The notes: generated by a model not told the origin, from the sequence alone. Shown: positions 9,982 to 19,772, counted from the first letter of the stretch. The stretch is DNA of 64,000 nucleotides from Agaribacillus aureus (GCA_030442055.1 JAUJEB010000007.1:186001-250000), one strand, 5' to 3'. Numbers and translations are program-made.

Positions 9982-12900
9982 ATGAAAAAAATTATCATTG
10001 TCATTGCAGCTATACTGGTGCTTATTATAGGGGCCGCTGTAGCTATTCCGATTATTTTCAAGGATGATATAAAGGCGGCCATTGATGCCGAAATTGCCAG
10101 CTCCGTAAATGCCGACGTTTACTTTGACCCTGATAAATTAGGGATATCTCTTTTTAGCAATTTTCCCAACATCACTGTTTCTATCGAAGAACTAGGGATA
10201 ATTGGTCGTGAGGAGTTTGCCGATGATGTGCTTCTTGCTGTTGAAAAGTTTGAGTTGGAAGTCAATCTCAGGCATCTGCTTTTTGGGGACAATATAAGAA
10301 TTGGTGGGATAAGCTTAATTCGCCCCAATATCTTCATAAAGGTATTGGAGAATGGCAAAGCCAATTACGATATTGCGGTGGAAACCGGGGAAGCCGAAGC
10401 CGAACCTGAAGAAGAAACTTCCTCCATGGCCATTAGGATCGACCATTGGGAGATCGTTGAGGGACAAATCAAATATGATGACCAGTCCATTCCTTACTTA
10501 ATGAACCTCGAAGGAGTTAATCATCAGGGCAGTGGGGATTTTACACTGGAGGTATTTGATTTGGATACTAAAACTACGGTAGATAAAGCTCATATTAACT
10601 TCGACGGCACAGATTATCTATCCGATAAAAAGCTTGACTTATCCATGGTACTTAACATGGATTTGCCTGCCATGAAATTTGTGTTTAAGGACAATACCCT
10701 GAAGGTGAATGATTTTGCTATGAACTTTGATGGTAGTTTTTCAATGCCGGCAGATGACTACGAAATGGATATCAGCTTTTCCTCTCCTGATAACGACTTC
10801 AGAAGTCTGCTTTCGCTGGTACCGGGTGTATTTAAGGAGGGCTTCGAGCAAATTAATTCTGAGGGAACACTCGCTTTCAACGGAAAGGTCAAGGGCATTT
10901 ACAACGAGAGCAAAATGCCGGCCTTTAATCTTAGCCTGAAGGTGGATGATGCCATGTTCCAGTATCCGGACCTGCCTGAATCGGTCAGGGACATTAACAT
11001 TGATCTGTTAGTGGATAATCCGGATGGTGTGTTGGACAACACTTTATTGGATATTAAGAAATTTAATATGGATTTTGGCGGAAACCCTATCAAGGCATCG
11101 GCTAAAATCGAGGGACTTTCGAAATCAAAGATCAAGGCAGAAATATTAGCGGACCTGGATCTGGCGGCGCTTAATACTGCCTTTCCAATTGAAGGCCTGG
11201 ATATGAAGGGTATCTACCATCTGGCGCTGAATGCGGATGGGGTCTATGATTCATTGCGGGGAAAATTCCCTTCCGTTGCTGCAGACATGTCCCTAAAGCA
11301 AGGTTATTTTAAATATGCAGATTACCCCATTCCTGTTGAGCAGGTCAACTTCCTCTCAACGGTCAAAAATGAGGGGGGTAGTATGGCCGGAACGTCCATA
11401 AAAGTCAATCAATTTGAAATGTTGCTTGACGGTGAGAAGTTTAGTGGTGACCTGGCCCTGCAAGATCTTGAAAATTACCAATGGGACGCACATCTCAACG
11501 GCAACCTTGATTTGGAGAAACTAACCAAGGTCTTTCCACTGGACAGCATGCAATTGACAGGATTAATCTCGGCTAATATTGCCAGTAAAGGGAAAATGTC
11601 GGATGTGGAGGCCGAGCAATACGGTAAGATTACGACGTCAGGTACCTTGAATGTCAAGGATTTTTCCTTTGTGAGTACCGATCTGCCTCAGGGTATGAAG
11701 ATCGATCAGGCCACCACAATGTTTGATCCCCAAAAAATCCTGGTGAAAAGCTTTAAGGGTAAGTTGGGTAAAAGTGATATGCAATTAACGGGGAACGTTA
11801 CCAATTACATGAATTATCTGTTCAAAGACGGCGAATTAATTAAGGGTCAAATGAATTTTAGTTCCAACAGATTTGATGTTAATGAATGGATGGTTTCGGA
11901 AGGTGAAGTCAGCGAAGACACGACAACCTATGAAACGGAACTCATTGAAATTCCCAAAAATATTGATTTTAAGCTTGCAGCTAACATAGCAACCGTGGAT
12001 TATGACAATATGACCCTGAAAAACGTAAAGGGTGATGTCTTAATTCAGCAAGGCAAGGTCATACTGGATAAGGTTAATTTTAACACGTTAGGTGGTACCT
12101 TTGCCGTAAACGGAACCTATGATACCCAGGATCCGGAACATCCAGGATTCGATTTTGATATGGATATGGAAAATATTTCTATTAAAGAGGCTTACGGGAC
12201 TTTTAATACGGTCAAAGCATTTGCGCCAATTGCCCAATTTGTGAATGGGAATTTTTCTACCAAATTTGCCTTGAACGGAGCACTGGGACAAGATATGATG
12301 CCAATTATGGGTTCTATTACCGGATCGGGATTGGTAAATATTGTGGAAGCTATTTTAGAGAAAAATAATATTACCAGTGGCATTGCCAGTCTAACCAATC
12401 TTGAAAAAATCAATACAAATGTGGCTATTAAAGATTTGCTGCTTAAAACGGAAATAAAGGACGGGAAATTAAATGTAAAACCTTATAATATTAAACTCGG
12501 CAATTTTAACACAGTGGTTTCCGGTGCCACCGGAATCGACGGCAGTATTGATTATAATTTGGAAATGGACATTCCTGCCGGTTCGTACGGGGCCAAATTT
12601 AATTCTTTAGTCAGCTCGGCTACCGGCGCAAACAGCAGTTCTCAAAATATTAAGTTGCCGATAAAAATGACGGAGAGTTTTACCAATCCCAAATTTTCAT
12701 TAGGCAATGCTTTTTCAAAGGATAATCTGAAGGATCAGGTAAAAGATGTGGCCAAGGAAAAACTTTTGCAACAAATCGCCGACAACAAAGGGGAGGTCAT
12801 CAAAGATCCTGCCGTATCAAATTTGGTAGATTCCTCAACCATCAAGGATACCAAGGCGGCGGTAAAAGCCAAGGAGGATAGCCTCAAAAAAGTCCTTGCC

Positions 12901-13008
12901 GAACAAGCAAAGGCCAAAGAAGACAGTCTTAAAAAAATTGCTGATGAAAGTAAGAAAAAGGCAGAAGACAAAATCAAAAGTTTGTTGAATTTCAAGAAGA
13001 AAAACTAG
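9982..13008 (+). CDS. AsmA-family envelope protein
   Basis: A 1008-residue protein with one N-terminal membrane anchor (IIIVIAAILVLIIGAAVAIPI) and a long periplasmic body rich in beta strands. The opening region with SNFPNITVSIEELGI, LRHLLFGDNIRIGGISLIRPNI and GKANYDI is the AsmA N-terminal signature. Around residues 700-900 is the AsmA C-terminal region. Proteins of this group act in envelope or outer-membrane homeostasis and are structurally related to lipid-transport bridges, but the substrate here is not known. The last 60 residues are a Lys/Glu/Ala-rich coil in which KAKEDSLKK occurs twice in tandem. It stands alone, without an operon. Confidence 0.82.
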   Translation: MKKIIIVIAAILVLIIGAAVAIPIIFKDDIKAAIDAEIASSVNADVYFDPDKLGISLFSNFPNITVSIEELGIIGREEFADDVLLAVEKFELEVNLRHLLFGDNIRIGGISLIRPNIFIKVLENGKANYDIAVETGEAEAEPEEETSSMAIRIDHWEIVEGQIKYDDQSIPYLMNLEGVNHQGSGDFTLEVFDLDTKTTVDKAHINFDGTDYLSDKKLDLSMVLNMDLPAMKFVFKDNTLKVNDFAMNFDGSFSMPADDYEMDISFSSPDNDFRSLLSLVPGVFKEGFEQINSEGTLAFNGKVKGIYNESKMPAFNLSLKVDDAMFQYPDLPESVRDINIDLLVDNPDGVLDNTLLDIKKFNMDFGGNPIKASAKIEGLSKSKIKAEILADLDLAALNTAFPIEGLDMKGIYHLALNADGVYDSLRGKFPSVAADMSLKQGYFKYADYPIPVEQVNFLSTVKNEGGSMAGTSIKVNQFEMLLDGEKFSGDLALQDLENYQWDAHLNGNLDLEKLTKVFPLDSMQLTGLISANIASKGKMSDVEAEQYGKITTSGTLNVKDFSFVSTDLPQGMKIDQATTMFDPQKILVKSFKGKLGKSDMQLTGNVTNYMNYLFKDGELIKGQMNFSSNRFDVNEWMVSEGEVSEDTTTYETELIEIPKNIDFKLAANIATVDYDNMTLKNVKGDVLIQQGKVILDKVNFNTLGGTFAVNGTYDTQDPEHPGFDFDMDMENISIKEAYGTFNTVKAFAPIAQFVNGNFSTKFALNGALGQDMMPIMGSITGSGLVNIVEAILEKNNITSGIASLTNLEKINTNVAIKDLLLKTEIKDGKLNVKPYNIKLGNFNTVVSGATGIDGSIDYNLEMDIPAGSYGAKFNSLVSSATGANSSSQNIKLPIKMTESFTNPKFSLGNAFSKDNLKDQVKDVAKEKLLQQIADNKGEVIKDPAVSNLVDSSTIKDTKAAVKAKEDSLKKVLAEQAKAKEDSLKKIADESKKKAEDKIKSLLNFKKKN

Positions 13009-13150
13009 CGGAAACCTGATCCGGGTTTAGTGGTAAGGCTTTTTTACAGAATGAAAGGGGGCAGTGGTGAAGGGTTTTTCCCAAAACATTCATTAACCTG
13101 CCAGCTCCCTAAAACTGGTATTCTATTGACTAAGGTGAAGAATAAAAACC

Positions 13151-13540
13151 TTAATCCCACATACCACGGGGGACTATTTCCAATACATGACCATCCGGAT
13201 CTTCAAAGTAAAAAGATTTGATGCCCTCTTTCCAGGTATGTTCATGTGTAATGGCTATGTCTTTATCCTTCATGATCTCTTTGTATTTTTCGTAATCTTC
13301 GGGTGTTACTTCAAAAGCCAAATGTTGCGTTCCACTACCAAAATGTGGTGGCAGGATCTCATCTTTTTTTGTGGTTTCCGCGATAAAGCAAAGTAATACA
13401 GATGCCCCAACCCTGAAAAAAACATGCCTGTTTTCCTTCTCATCAATGATAGGGAATTCCAGCTTGCCATTATAAAACGCAATGGACCTTTTGATATCCT
13501 GGATATAGAGACAGGTTTCTTTAATCTGAAGAATACTCAT
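13151..13540 (-). CDS. VOC (glyoxalase/bleomycin-resistance) family protein
   Basis: A 129-residue single vicinal-oxygen-chelate domain made of two beta-alpha-beta-beta-beta modules. Module one starts IKETCLYIQDIKRSIAFYNGKLEF. Module two contains GTQHLAFEVTPEDY and ends SFYFEDPDGHVLEIVPRGMWD. Candidate metal ligands are the histidine in TQHLAFEV and the glutamate in GHVLEIV. Members include glyoxalase I, fosfomycin-resistance enzymes and dioxygenases; the sequence does not distinguish them. ATG start at 13540. The neighbouring nucleotidyltransferase gene on the same strand ends 54 bases upstream, so they may be co-transcribed. Confidence 0.8.
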   Translation of the reverse strand: MSILQIKETCLYIQDIKRSIAFYNGKLEFPIIDEKENRHVFFRVGASVLLCFIAETTKKDEILPPHFGSGTQHLAFEVTPEDYEKYKEIMKDKDIAITHEHTWKEGIKSFYFEDPDGHVLEIVPRGMWD

Positions 13541-13594
13541 GATCCTTTATTTAATTCCGAAGCATTAAGCAGTAGCGTCATAAGCCGCAGTTGG

Positions 13595-14596
13595 CTAGCC
13601 GGTAAAGTTTATTTCCGTGTTATCACCGATGTTTAGGCTGTGTGACAGTCCTTTCAGGGTCGTATCATTACCAATAACTGAATTGTGTAACACAGCACTT
13701 TGTAATTCACTAAATGATCCTATAATGGTATTTTTCACGATAGAGTAGGAAATGGTAGCATTGTCTCCCAGTGCTACGTTGGGTCCGATGATGGAATTGC
13801 TGATTTTACAATTTTTTCCAATACTGACCGGTGGAACCAATATGGTTTTGTGGAACTCGTGATCGGTACTCTCAAATTCCGGACGATTCATTAAAATGGC
13901 ATTGGCTTCCAGCAACGACTCTTTCCTTCCGCAATCAAACCAGTTGTCTACCGATTGCGTTGTAATTTTCCCGCCTTTTTCAATCATGTGCATCAATGCG
14001 TCGGTCAACTGATATTCCCCCAGGTTTTTGATCTGATTGTCCATGATATAATCGATCGACTCAAAAAACAGTTTTGGATTGACTAGTTTATAGATCCCGA
14101 TTAGTGCTACATTGGACTTTGGAATAGTGGGTTTTTCCACCAAATTGGTAATAAAACCTTCCTGGTCCAATTCGGCGATACCAAAGTTACCGGGGATTTC
14201 AACTTTTTTCACGCCGACTACAGAGGTTTCAGTGGCCAAAAATTTTTGCAGATCGATATTGATAATAATGTCACCAAGGGTAATTAAAATCTCGTCCGCT
14301 TCTTTTAAGTTGTCGCCTGCCAGCCAAAGCGCATGGGCTATACCTTCTCGCGGTTCCTGCACCACAAACTCCAGCTTAATACCCTTATCCTTATAGCGTT
14401 CATGGATATATTCCTCAATTTTATTACCCATATAGCCTATAATAAGGATAAATTCCTCTATGCCGGCTTCAATCAATGGGTCCAGAATATGGGCCAAAAT
14501 AGCCTTACCTGCAACCGGCACTAAAGCCTTAGGCTGGGTATGTGTATGGGGTCTTAATCTACTTCCCATCCCGGCGACGGGGATAACTGCTTTCAT
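13595..14596 (-). CDS. Sugar-1-phosphate nucleotidyltransferase with C-terminal hexapeptide repeats
   Basis: A 333-residue protein. The N-terminal part is a nucleotidyltransferase domain: GMGSRLRPHTHTQPKALVPVAGK (positions 9-31) holds the nucleotide loop and the lysine of the PK motif, and ITLGDIII (about 105) has the metal-binding Asp. NLVEKPTIPKSN and DNWFDCGRKESLLEAN are typical of thymidylyl- or uridylyl-type enzymes. From about residue 250 it continues as a left-handed beta helix (IGKNCKISNSIIGPNVALGD). It makes an NDP-sugar, probably for surface polysaccharide. The base (dTTP, UTP or GTP) cannot be fixed by eye. It is distinct from the RfbA at 56 kb, which lacks the beta helix. Confidence 0.82.
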   Translation of the reverse strand: MKAVIPVAGMGSRLRPHTHTQPKALVPVAGKAILAHILDPLIEAGIEEFILIIGYMGNKIEEYIHERYKDKGIKLEFVVQEPREGIAHALWLAGDNLKEADEILITLGDIIINIDLQKFLATETSVVGVKKVEIPGNFGIAELDQEGFITNLVEKPTIPKSNVALIGIYKLVNPKLFFESIDYIMDNQIKNLGEYQLTDALMHMIEKGGKITTQSVDNWFDCGRKESLLEANAILMNRPEFESTDHEFHKTILVPPVSIGKNCKISNSIIGPNVALGDNATISYSIVKNTIIGSFSELQSAVLHNSVIGNDTTLKGLSHSLNIGDNTEINFTG

Positions 14597-14922
14597 GCAA
14601 AAATTTTATGGTTTTAGAACGAGTTAATTAATTTCTGATTTTTTGATATCACAGAATTAAAACAGCGGTATATATTGAACGAAACATCCCTTTCAAATGG
14701 AAATTAAAGATAATAAAAGAAATGGCCCAATTATTAATTTAAATATTAAAAAAAATCTTCCCCTACCTTCCGTTCTTCACCCATTTGACCCAAGAATATG
14801 CACTTAAAAATTCCTTTGCCGGTGCAATTGTCTTACTTTTGGTGTTATAAGCTATTGTCACAGTAAATGGGCTGTCATTTTTGCAATGTTACGCTTCAAG
14901 TAAGTCATTTTAGTCACCACTT
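14597..14922. other. Divergent intergenic region before ClC gene
   Basis: 326 bases, A+T-rich, separating divergently transcribed genes. A plus-strand TACTTTTG at 14834-14841 fits the -7 consensus, with TTTG at 14815-14818 at a short 15-base spacing. It is a weak promoter candidate for the ClC gene. Nothing else was recognised. Confidence 0.35.
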
Positions 14923-16710
14923 ATGAAACCTAATAACCTGTTGGTTAAATTTCTGATATGGCGAATAAAACATATTCCAAATAAAAATTTTATGCTCATT
15001 CTGAGCGGCATTATAGGAATATTCTCAGGTCTTGCCGCTGTCTCGCTAAAAACATCGGTTCATTATATTCAAGGGTTTCTTACCAGCGGTTTCGACGTTA
15101 AGTATGCCAATTATCTTTATATAGGCTATCCGCTTGTCGGTATTTTGCTGAGTCTTTTCATTGCCAGATACTTTTTTGGTGAGAGGCTTGGGCACGGCAT
15201 TACAAATATTTTGTATAGCATTTCCAAAAGATCGAGTATCATCAGGCGTACCAAGATTTATTCAAGAATGATCACCAGTGCGTTAACTGTAGGCCTGGGT
15301 GGATCGGTTGGTCTGGAGGCGCCTATCGTGGTGACCGGATCAGCCATCGGATCAAATATGGGTAGTCTGATGCATTTGAATTACAAGCGGCGAACATTGC
15401 TGATAGGCTGCGGTGCTGCTGGGGCCATATCAGCCATTTTTAATTCGCCGATCGCCGGCGTTATATTTAGTATTGAGATCATACTGGCTGATGTGATCAT
15501 TGCTGCTTTTATTCCTTTATTGATCGCTTCGGTAAGTGGTGCACTGGTTTCGCTTCTGTTGTTGGGTGACAATGTGATGTTTTATTTTAAATTGACAGAT
15601 ACATTAAAAGCCTCAGACATTCCATTTTACATTTTGTTAGGGATTTTATGCGGGTTAGGGTCCGTATATTTCACCCGGGTGACCTATGTTATTGAAGGCT
15701 GGGTAAACAAAATACGCCACAGCGTGCTGAAGGCTGTAGTGGGTGGTATTGCACTGGGCCTGATCGTGTTTATTTTTCCACCGATTTATGGAGAAGGGTA
15801 CAATACTATCAAAACCCTTCTGGCGGGTAATGACTCAGTTATCTTAAATAGTAGTCCTTTTTTTGATCATATCGATAACACACTTTTTTTGATAGTCTTT
15901 ATGATCGGCGTAGCACTCGTTAAACCCATGGCCTCGGCCTTGACCGTTGGTGCAGGGGGCAGTGGGGGGCTTTTTGCTCCTTCGCTTTTCCTGGGTGGTA
16001 TGGCGGGGTATTTGTATGCCAAGATTACCAATTTGGTTATTGGAGAAAATCTGATCAGTACCAGTAATTTCACACTGGTGGGAATGTGTGGGTTGATGAG
16101 CGGGGTATTACACGCGCCATTGACAGCCATATTTTTGATCGCTGAAATAACCAGTGGCTACACGCTTTTTGTGCCGCTGATGCTGGTATCTGCCATTGCT
16201 TATAGCACCAGCTCCTACTTTGAGAATTACTCTGTATATACCAAAAGACTAATAGAAAAAGGAGACCTTATACCCCACGATAAAGATCGTCAGGTATTAA
16301 GCCTTATTCACTTAAGTAAATTAATTGAGAAAGACTTGTTAAAAATCCATCCGGATGCCACGCTAGGAGATTTGGTAGACCTGGTCAGGATTTCAAAGCG
16401 CAATATTTTTCCGGTTGTTGACGAAGAAGAAAAATTAATGGGTATCGTGACGTTAGATGATATCAGAGAGCTGATGTTTGATGAAGAGTCCAGGAAAAAT
16501 ATTTATGTCAAATCTCTGATGCACAGTCCGCCGGAAAGCGTGTCCTCCTACGAAAACATGTTGTCGGTCATGGGTAAATTCGAAAAAACCGGTGCCTGGA
16601 ACCTTCCGGTTATCGACGATGAGAAATATACTGGATTTGTATCGAAATCGAGAATTTTTAACGCCTACCGGAAGAAACTCATCAATCAGCACCGTGAATA
16701 TGTGAGCTAA
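14923..16710 (+). CDS. ClC-family chloride channel/transporter with CBS pair
   Basis: A 595-residue protein: about 430 residues of membrane helices, then two CBS domains. The family motifs are present: GLGGSVGLEAPIV (residues 125-136, a form of GxGxEGP whose gating glutamate E132 is kept, although the usual Gly before Pro is Ala) and GAGGSGGLFAPSLFLGG near 345, matching GxFxP. The CBS part begins near residue 450 (HPDATLGDLVDLV, NIFPVVDEEEKLMGIVTLDDI) and the second repeat is MHSPPESVSS to FVSKSRIFNAYRKK. CBS pairs sense adenine nucleotides or ionic state. Whether it is a channel or a Cl-/H+ antiporter is not decided here. Confidence 0.92.
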   Translation: MKPNNLLVKFLIWRIKHIPNKNFMLILSGIIGIFSGLAAVSLKTSVHYIQGFLTSGFDVKYANYLYIGYPLVGILLSLFIARYFFGERLGHGITNILYSISKRSSIIRRTKIYSRMITSALTVGLGGSVGLEAPIVVTGSAIGSNMGSLMHLNYKRRTLLIGCGAAGAISAIFNSPIAGVIFSIEIILADVIIAAFIPLLIASVSGALVSLLLLGDNVMFYFKLTDTLKASDIPFYILLGILCGLGSVYFTRVTYVIEGWVNKIRHSVLKAVVGGIALGLIVFIFPPIYGEGYNTIKTLLAGNDSVILNSSPFFDHIDNTLFLIVFMIGVALVKPMASALTVGAGGSGGLFAPSLFLGGMAGYLYAKITNLVIGENLISTSNFTLVGMCGLMSGVLHAPLTAIFLIAEITSGYTLFVPLMLVSAIAYSTSSYFENYSVYTKRLIEKGDLIPHDKDRQVLSLIHLSKLIEKDLLKIHPDATLGDLVDLVRISKRNIFPVVDEEEKLMGIVTLDDIRELMFDEESRKNIYVKSLMHSPPESVSSYENMLSVMGKFEKTGAWNLPVIDDEKYTGFVSKSRIFNAYRKKLINQHREYVS

Positions 16711-17330
16711 TGAAACCATACATGTTTACTAAATATTTTGGCTTCTGATCTTTCCAAAAAAAAGGCGAAATTTTTATAGAGAATACGGGTAAAATGGCTT
16801 TTTTATTTATAAATGGATAAAAATGAGTGAGTTATCCACAAAATTCCAAATCCACTTCTTAGAATTAAATGCTTGATTATCAGATGATTACGAGAATTTT
16901 ACGAGTTGGTGTGGATAACTTTATGGAAATGTGGAAAAGTTTTACTTGATTATTAATATTCTTTGATAAGTATAATAACACTTTTTCTCACGGATCCGGT
17001 AACTCATTATTTGACCAAAACCTTACACCAAAATGACCACCTGTAAAACGGCCATTTCGAATCTTTTGAGGGGATCAATTTCAAAAATCGTTCGATATTT
17101 TTGTATTTTCGAGGGATTAAATTTTTGTTAAGTAATTGTTATGTTTTATGCTATCGGTTTTATGATTTAGTATTGTTGTAAAAGCCAGCATAGTTTTTGT
17201 CAATGGTTGAAATTTGTTAATATTAGAATAATTATATTTTTATTTTCGTTTCCTTTAATGAGGTAATACAATTGATTACTAAAAATCTTTTAGCGAAAAC
17301 CGATTTAAAGGAATACCGTATTTAATTAAT
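16711..17330. other. 620-base gene-free region after ClC gene
   Basis: No coding frame of note. The left half carries three DnaA-box-like 9-mers (separate entry). The right half, from about 17050 to 17330, is strongly A+T-rich. A TATTTTTG at about 17096 resembles a -7 box but lacks a partner and is 230 bases from the next gene. Confidence 0.4.
16832..16938. other. Cluster of three DnaA-box-like sequences
   Basis: TTATCCACA at 16832-16840, its exact reverse complement TGTGGATAA at 16910-16918, and TGTGGAAAA (reverse of TTTTCCACA) at 16930-16938. The first two are perfect consensus DnaA boxes and the third is one change away, all within 107 bases. An A+T-rich stretch follows (16940-16980). This could be a replication origin, a DnaA-titration or regulatory site, or coincidence. 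Neither dnaA nor dnaN is in the window, and the strand bias of the flanking genes does not support bidirectional replication starting here. Confidence 0.4.
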
Positions 17331-17816
17331 ATGAAAAATAGCGCTTTAATCATTTTCCTTATTGCATTTTCCACTTATAAAGTCACCGGCCAGAAAGTTG
17401 AAGTCATAAAGTTTCCCGAGTTGCAACAGATCATCAATGAAGATAACGCCGATTTAAAAGTTATTAATTTTTGGGCTACCTGGTGTAAGCCGTGTATAGA
17501 GGAACTTCCATACTTTGAAGAAATCAATAGAAATTATAAAAAAAACGATCTGGAGGTAATATTGGTCAGTCTGGATTTCGTAGAACAGGTCGATACTAAG
17601 GTTAAGGATTTTGTAGAGAAGGAAGCATTGGCTTCAAAATTATATTTGTTGGATGAGACCGACTACAACAAGATTATAGACAGCATCCACACTAGTTGGT
17701 CAGGCGCTATTCCAGCCACATTAATCGTAGACAACAGGAAAAATAAAAAAGACCTGTATGAACGTCAATTTAAAGAAGGAGAACTATCACAACTAATTAA
17801 AACCCTTATAAATTAA
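17331..17816 (+). CDS. Exported TlpA-like thioredoxin-fold protein
   Basis: A 161-residue protein with a signal peptide (about 20 residues, ending VTGQ) and a thioredoxin fold. The redox motif is WCKPC in NFWATWCKPCIEELPYFEE, near residues 44-60. The cis-proline segment is SGAIPATLIVDN. TlpA/ResA-type proteins reduce or isomerise disulfides in the periplasm, for example during cytochrome c maturation. No such genes are nearby, so the partner is unknown. It is followed after six bases by a second thioredoxin-fold gene, so the two probably form one operon ending at the hairpin near 18480. Confidence 0.88.
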   Translation: MKNSALIIFLIAFSTYKVTGQKVEVIKFPELQQIINEDNADLKVINFWATWCKPCIEELPYFEEINRNYKKNDLEVILVSLDFVEQVDTKVKDFVEKEALASKLYLLDETDYNKIIDSIHTSWSGAIPATLIVDNRKNKKDLYERQFKEGELSQLIKTLIN

Positions 17817-17822
17817 CTAGAT

Positions 17823-18440
17823 ATGAAAAAGACATACCTAACGATCATGGCCATGCTGCTGATAGCAGTGTTTACAAATGCAACCTTTGAGGGAAATGGT
17901 TATAGTGTAGGAGACTATGCTATAGATTTTAAATTAAAAGGAGTTGACGGTAAGATGGTGTCAATGTCGGATTACAGTAAGGCAAATGGCATCGTCGTAA
18001 TTTTTACCTGCAACACCTGCCCATATTCCAAGTTATATGAGGACAGAATTATCGCCATAAATGATAAATATACCCCTCAAGGCTTTCCAGTAATAGCCAT
18101 TAATCCAAATGACCCCAAGGTGCAGCCAGGAGATACTTATCAATTAATGCAGCAAAGAGCCAAGGACAAAGGGTTTACCTTTCCATATTTAGTGGATGAG
18201 ACACAAGAAGTGGCCAAAGCCTATGGCGCTACCCGTACCCCTCATGTTTATTTACTAAAAAAGGAAAACAACAAATTTAAAGTGGCTTATATCGGCGCCA
18301 TTGACAATAACCACAAAAGCGCAGAAGATGCCTCCGAAAAGTATTTGGAAAATGCCATCAATGCGTTAAAGGCAGGCAAAAAAGTATCCACCGATTTTAC
18401 CAAAGCGGTAGGCTGTACTATCAAGTGGAAAGAAGCCTAA
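17823..18440 (+). CDS. Exported redoxin (AhpC/TSA-like) protein
   Basis: A 205-residue exported protein with a signal peptide (MKKTYLTIMAMLLIAVFTNA). Its redoxin-type domain begins YSVGDYAIDFKLKGVDGK and contains the active-site segment VVIFTCNTCPYSKLYEDR, i.e. a CxxC with Thr-Cys-Pro in place of the classic WCGPC. ATRTPHVYLL provides the cis-proline. This subgroup of thioredoxin-family proteins is common in Bacteroidota; a thiol-disulfide or peroxiredoxin-like role is likely but unproven. It probably shares an operon with the TlpA-like gene before it. Confidence 0.85.
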   Translation: MKKTYLTIMAMLLIAVFTNATFEGNGYSVGDYAIDFKLKGVDGKMVSMSDYSKANGIVVIFTCNTCPYSKLYEDRIIAINDKYTPQGFPVIAINPNDPKVQPGDTYQLMQQRAKDKGFTFPYLVDETQEVAKAYGATRTPHVYLLKKENNKFKVAYIGAIDNNHKSAEDASEKYLENAINALKAGKKVSTDFTKAVGCTIKWKEA

Positions 18441-18466
18441 TGAAAGCGAGCTAAGATATTATGAAA

Positions 18467-18498
18467 ATCCCCGACCTTAAAAGATCGGGGATTTTTTT
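18467..18498 (+). terminator. Intrinsic terminator after the thioredoxin-fold pair
   Basis: ATCCCCGA (18467-18474) pairs with TCGGGGAT (18485-18492) around a ten-base loop and is followed by a run of T. The A run before the stem lets it also end the convergent lipoprotein gene, whose stop is at 18497. Confidence 0.85.
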
Positions 18499-19735
18499 AT
18501 TGTATCAGGCTGTTAACTTCCTCCTGCGACATTTTAAAAAACGCGATTCTGGGAAATCTACCTGCTACAAAAGTTCTGCCCACAATAGCCAGACCACCAT
18601 CGTCTGTAAGCGCAAAATTTCCAAATTCGTAAGGGTTGGTGTTACCAAAGTATTTTGCATTGATCAGGCTGCCATCGGTAGCGTCATAAATGTACAGGAC
18701 CATTTGCTTGCTTTTGGTCTCTGTTCCGTATACGATGGCATTGGTACCATTGATATCTAATTTTTTCACCACTACTTTAGCCTCAGGCTGAATCTCCGGG
18801 AATTCATTTCCGCCTATTTCACCGCTGAAATCATTGCCCTGAATGTTGACTGCGCCATTGGGCAAAATGAAATTTTCTTCGAAACTGAAGCGCGACAACG
18901 CATATTGATCCCCCGTCAGATGAACCGCTGCGCTTATACCGGTTTCTTCTCTGAGCCCGTTAAGCGTGCCTATCAGGTCGCCGTTTGATCCATTGACAAA
19001 TAACAAAGAAAAACTAAAATTGAAGAAACCATTGAGAAAGTACACACTGCCATCATCGGTGGCACCGGTAAAATAAGGCAAAGATCTTTCCCCTGTACCG
19101 GCAAATTTTGCGATGATACTGCCTTCAACATCTTCCAGTACTTCATACTCTGCCTGCCACGATTGATTGAAATTCGCGGCGAGTTTGGTCAGCGCTGTAC
19201 TCCTGGCATCCCGGTTGTAGCTTTGAATCAGAAAACCGTCATCGGGAACCTGGCTGGCATGCAAGGGGTAAATGATGTCGGGGAATGATTGTACCAGTTC
19301 AGGTGTTTGATTGGAATCCGAGAGATTTACTTTAAGCAAGTAGGTAGAAAGCGTTACATTATCCATACTAAAAAAGTGATAATCTCCGTTGACCAAAAAC
19401 AACTCCGAAAGAGGATTTGTATAAGGCGTTGAAATGGTCGTGTCCGAAATAAATTCTCCAAACTCATCTACCCGCAACAAATACGTATCAGTTTCATTGG
19501 CGGTACTTAGAATGATATAGCTTCCGTCGGCAGCTTGCTTTACATCCAATGGATTGTATGTGATGTCGAATAATTCATTATTATATATTTTCACAAAATT
19601 TTCTTTTGGCGCAACGTCACCATCGCTGGAGTCACACCCTGTAATTACGAAGCCTGATATGATGGTTGAGATCAATAACAGCCATGGCCCCGTGGTCTTT
19701 TTGATATATTTTCTAAGGATAATCTTCATGGTCAT
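18497..19735 (-). CDS. Lipoprotein with propeller-like repeats, function unknown
   Basis: A 412-residue protein with a lipoprotein signal (lipobox VITGC, Cys near residue 34). The body has repeated short strands such as DGSYIILSTANETDTYLLRVDEFG, DDGFLIQSYNRD, DDGSVYFLNGF and DDGGLAIVGRTF. The spacing of these Asp-Asp-Gly turns suggests a beta-propeller of the kind found in Bacteroidota surface lipoproteins. ATG at 19735, or two codons further in at 19729. The outer-membrane protein gene upstream on the same strand ends 38 bases away in genomic terms, so the pair may be one unit. No specific function is recognised. Confidence 0.7.
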   Translation of the reverse strand: MTMKIILRKYIKKTTGPWLLLISTIISGFVITGCDSSDGDVAPKENFVKIYNNELFDITYNPLDVKQAADGSYIILSTANETDTYLLRVDEFGEFISDTTISTPYTNPLSELFLVNGDYHFFSMDNVTLSTYLLKVNLSDSNQTPELVQSFPDIIYPLHASQVPDDGFLIQSYNRDARSTALTKLAANFNQSWQAEYEVLEDVEGSIIAKFAGTGERSLPYFTGATDDGSVYFLNGFFNFSFSLLFVNGSNGDLIGTLNGLREETGISAAVHLTGDQYALSRFSFEENFILPNGAVNIQGNDFSGEIGGNEFPEIQPEAKVVVKKLDINGTNAIVYGTETKSKQMVLYIYDATDGSLINAKYFGNTNPYEFGNFALTDDGGLAIVGRTFVAGRFPRIAFFKMSQEEVNSLIQ

Positions 19736-19772
19736 AATTAGTTAGACAATAAATAGGTGAGCAAGAGTGGGT

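Noticed and set aside
13030-13221. 63-codon ORF after the AsmA gene
   Set aside because: It overlaps the end of the VOC gene on the other strand and its composition does not look protein-like.
14112-14524. Two plus-strand ORFs of 94 and 63 codons inside the nucleotidyltransferase gene
   Set aside because: Antisense shadows of a well-supported gene, with no domain and no start context.
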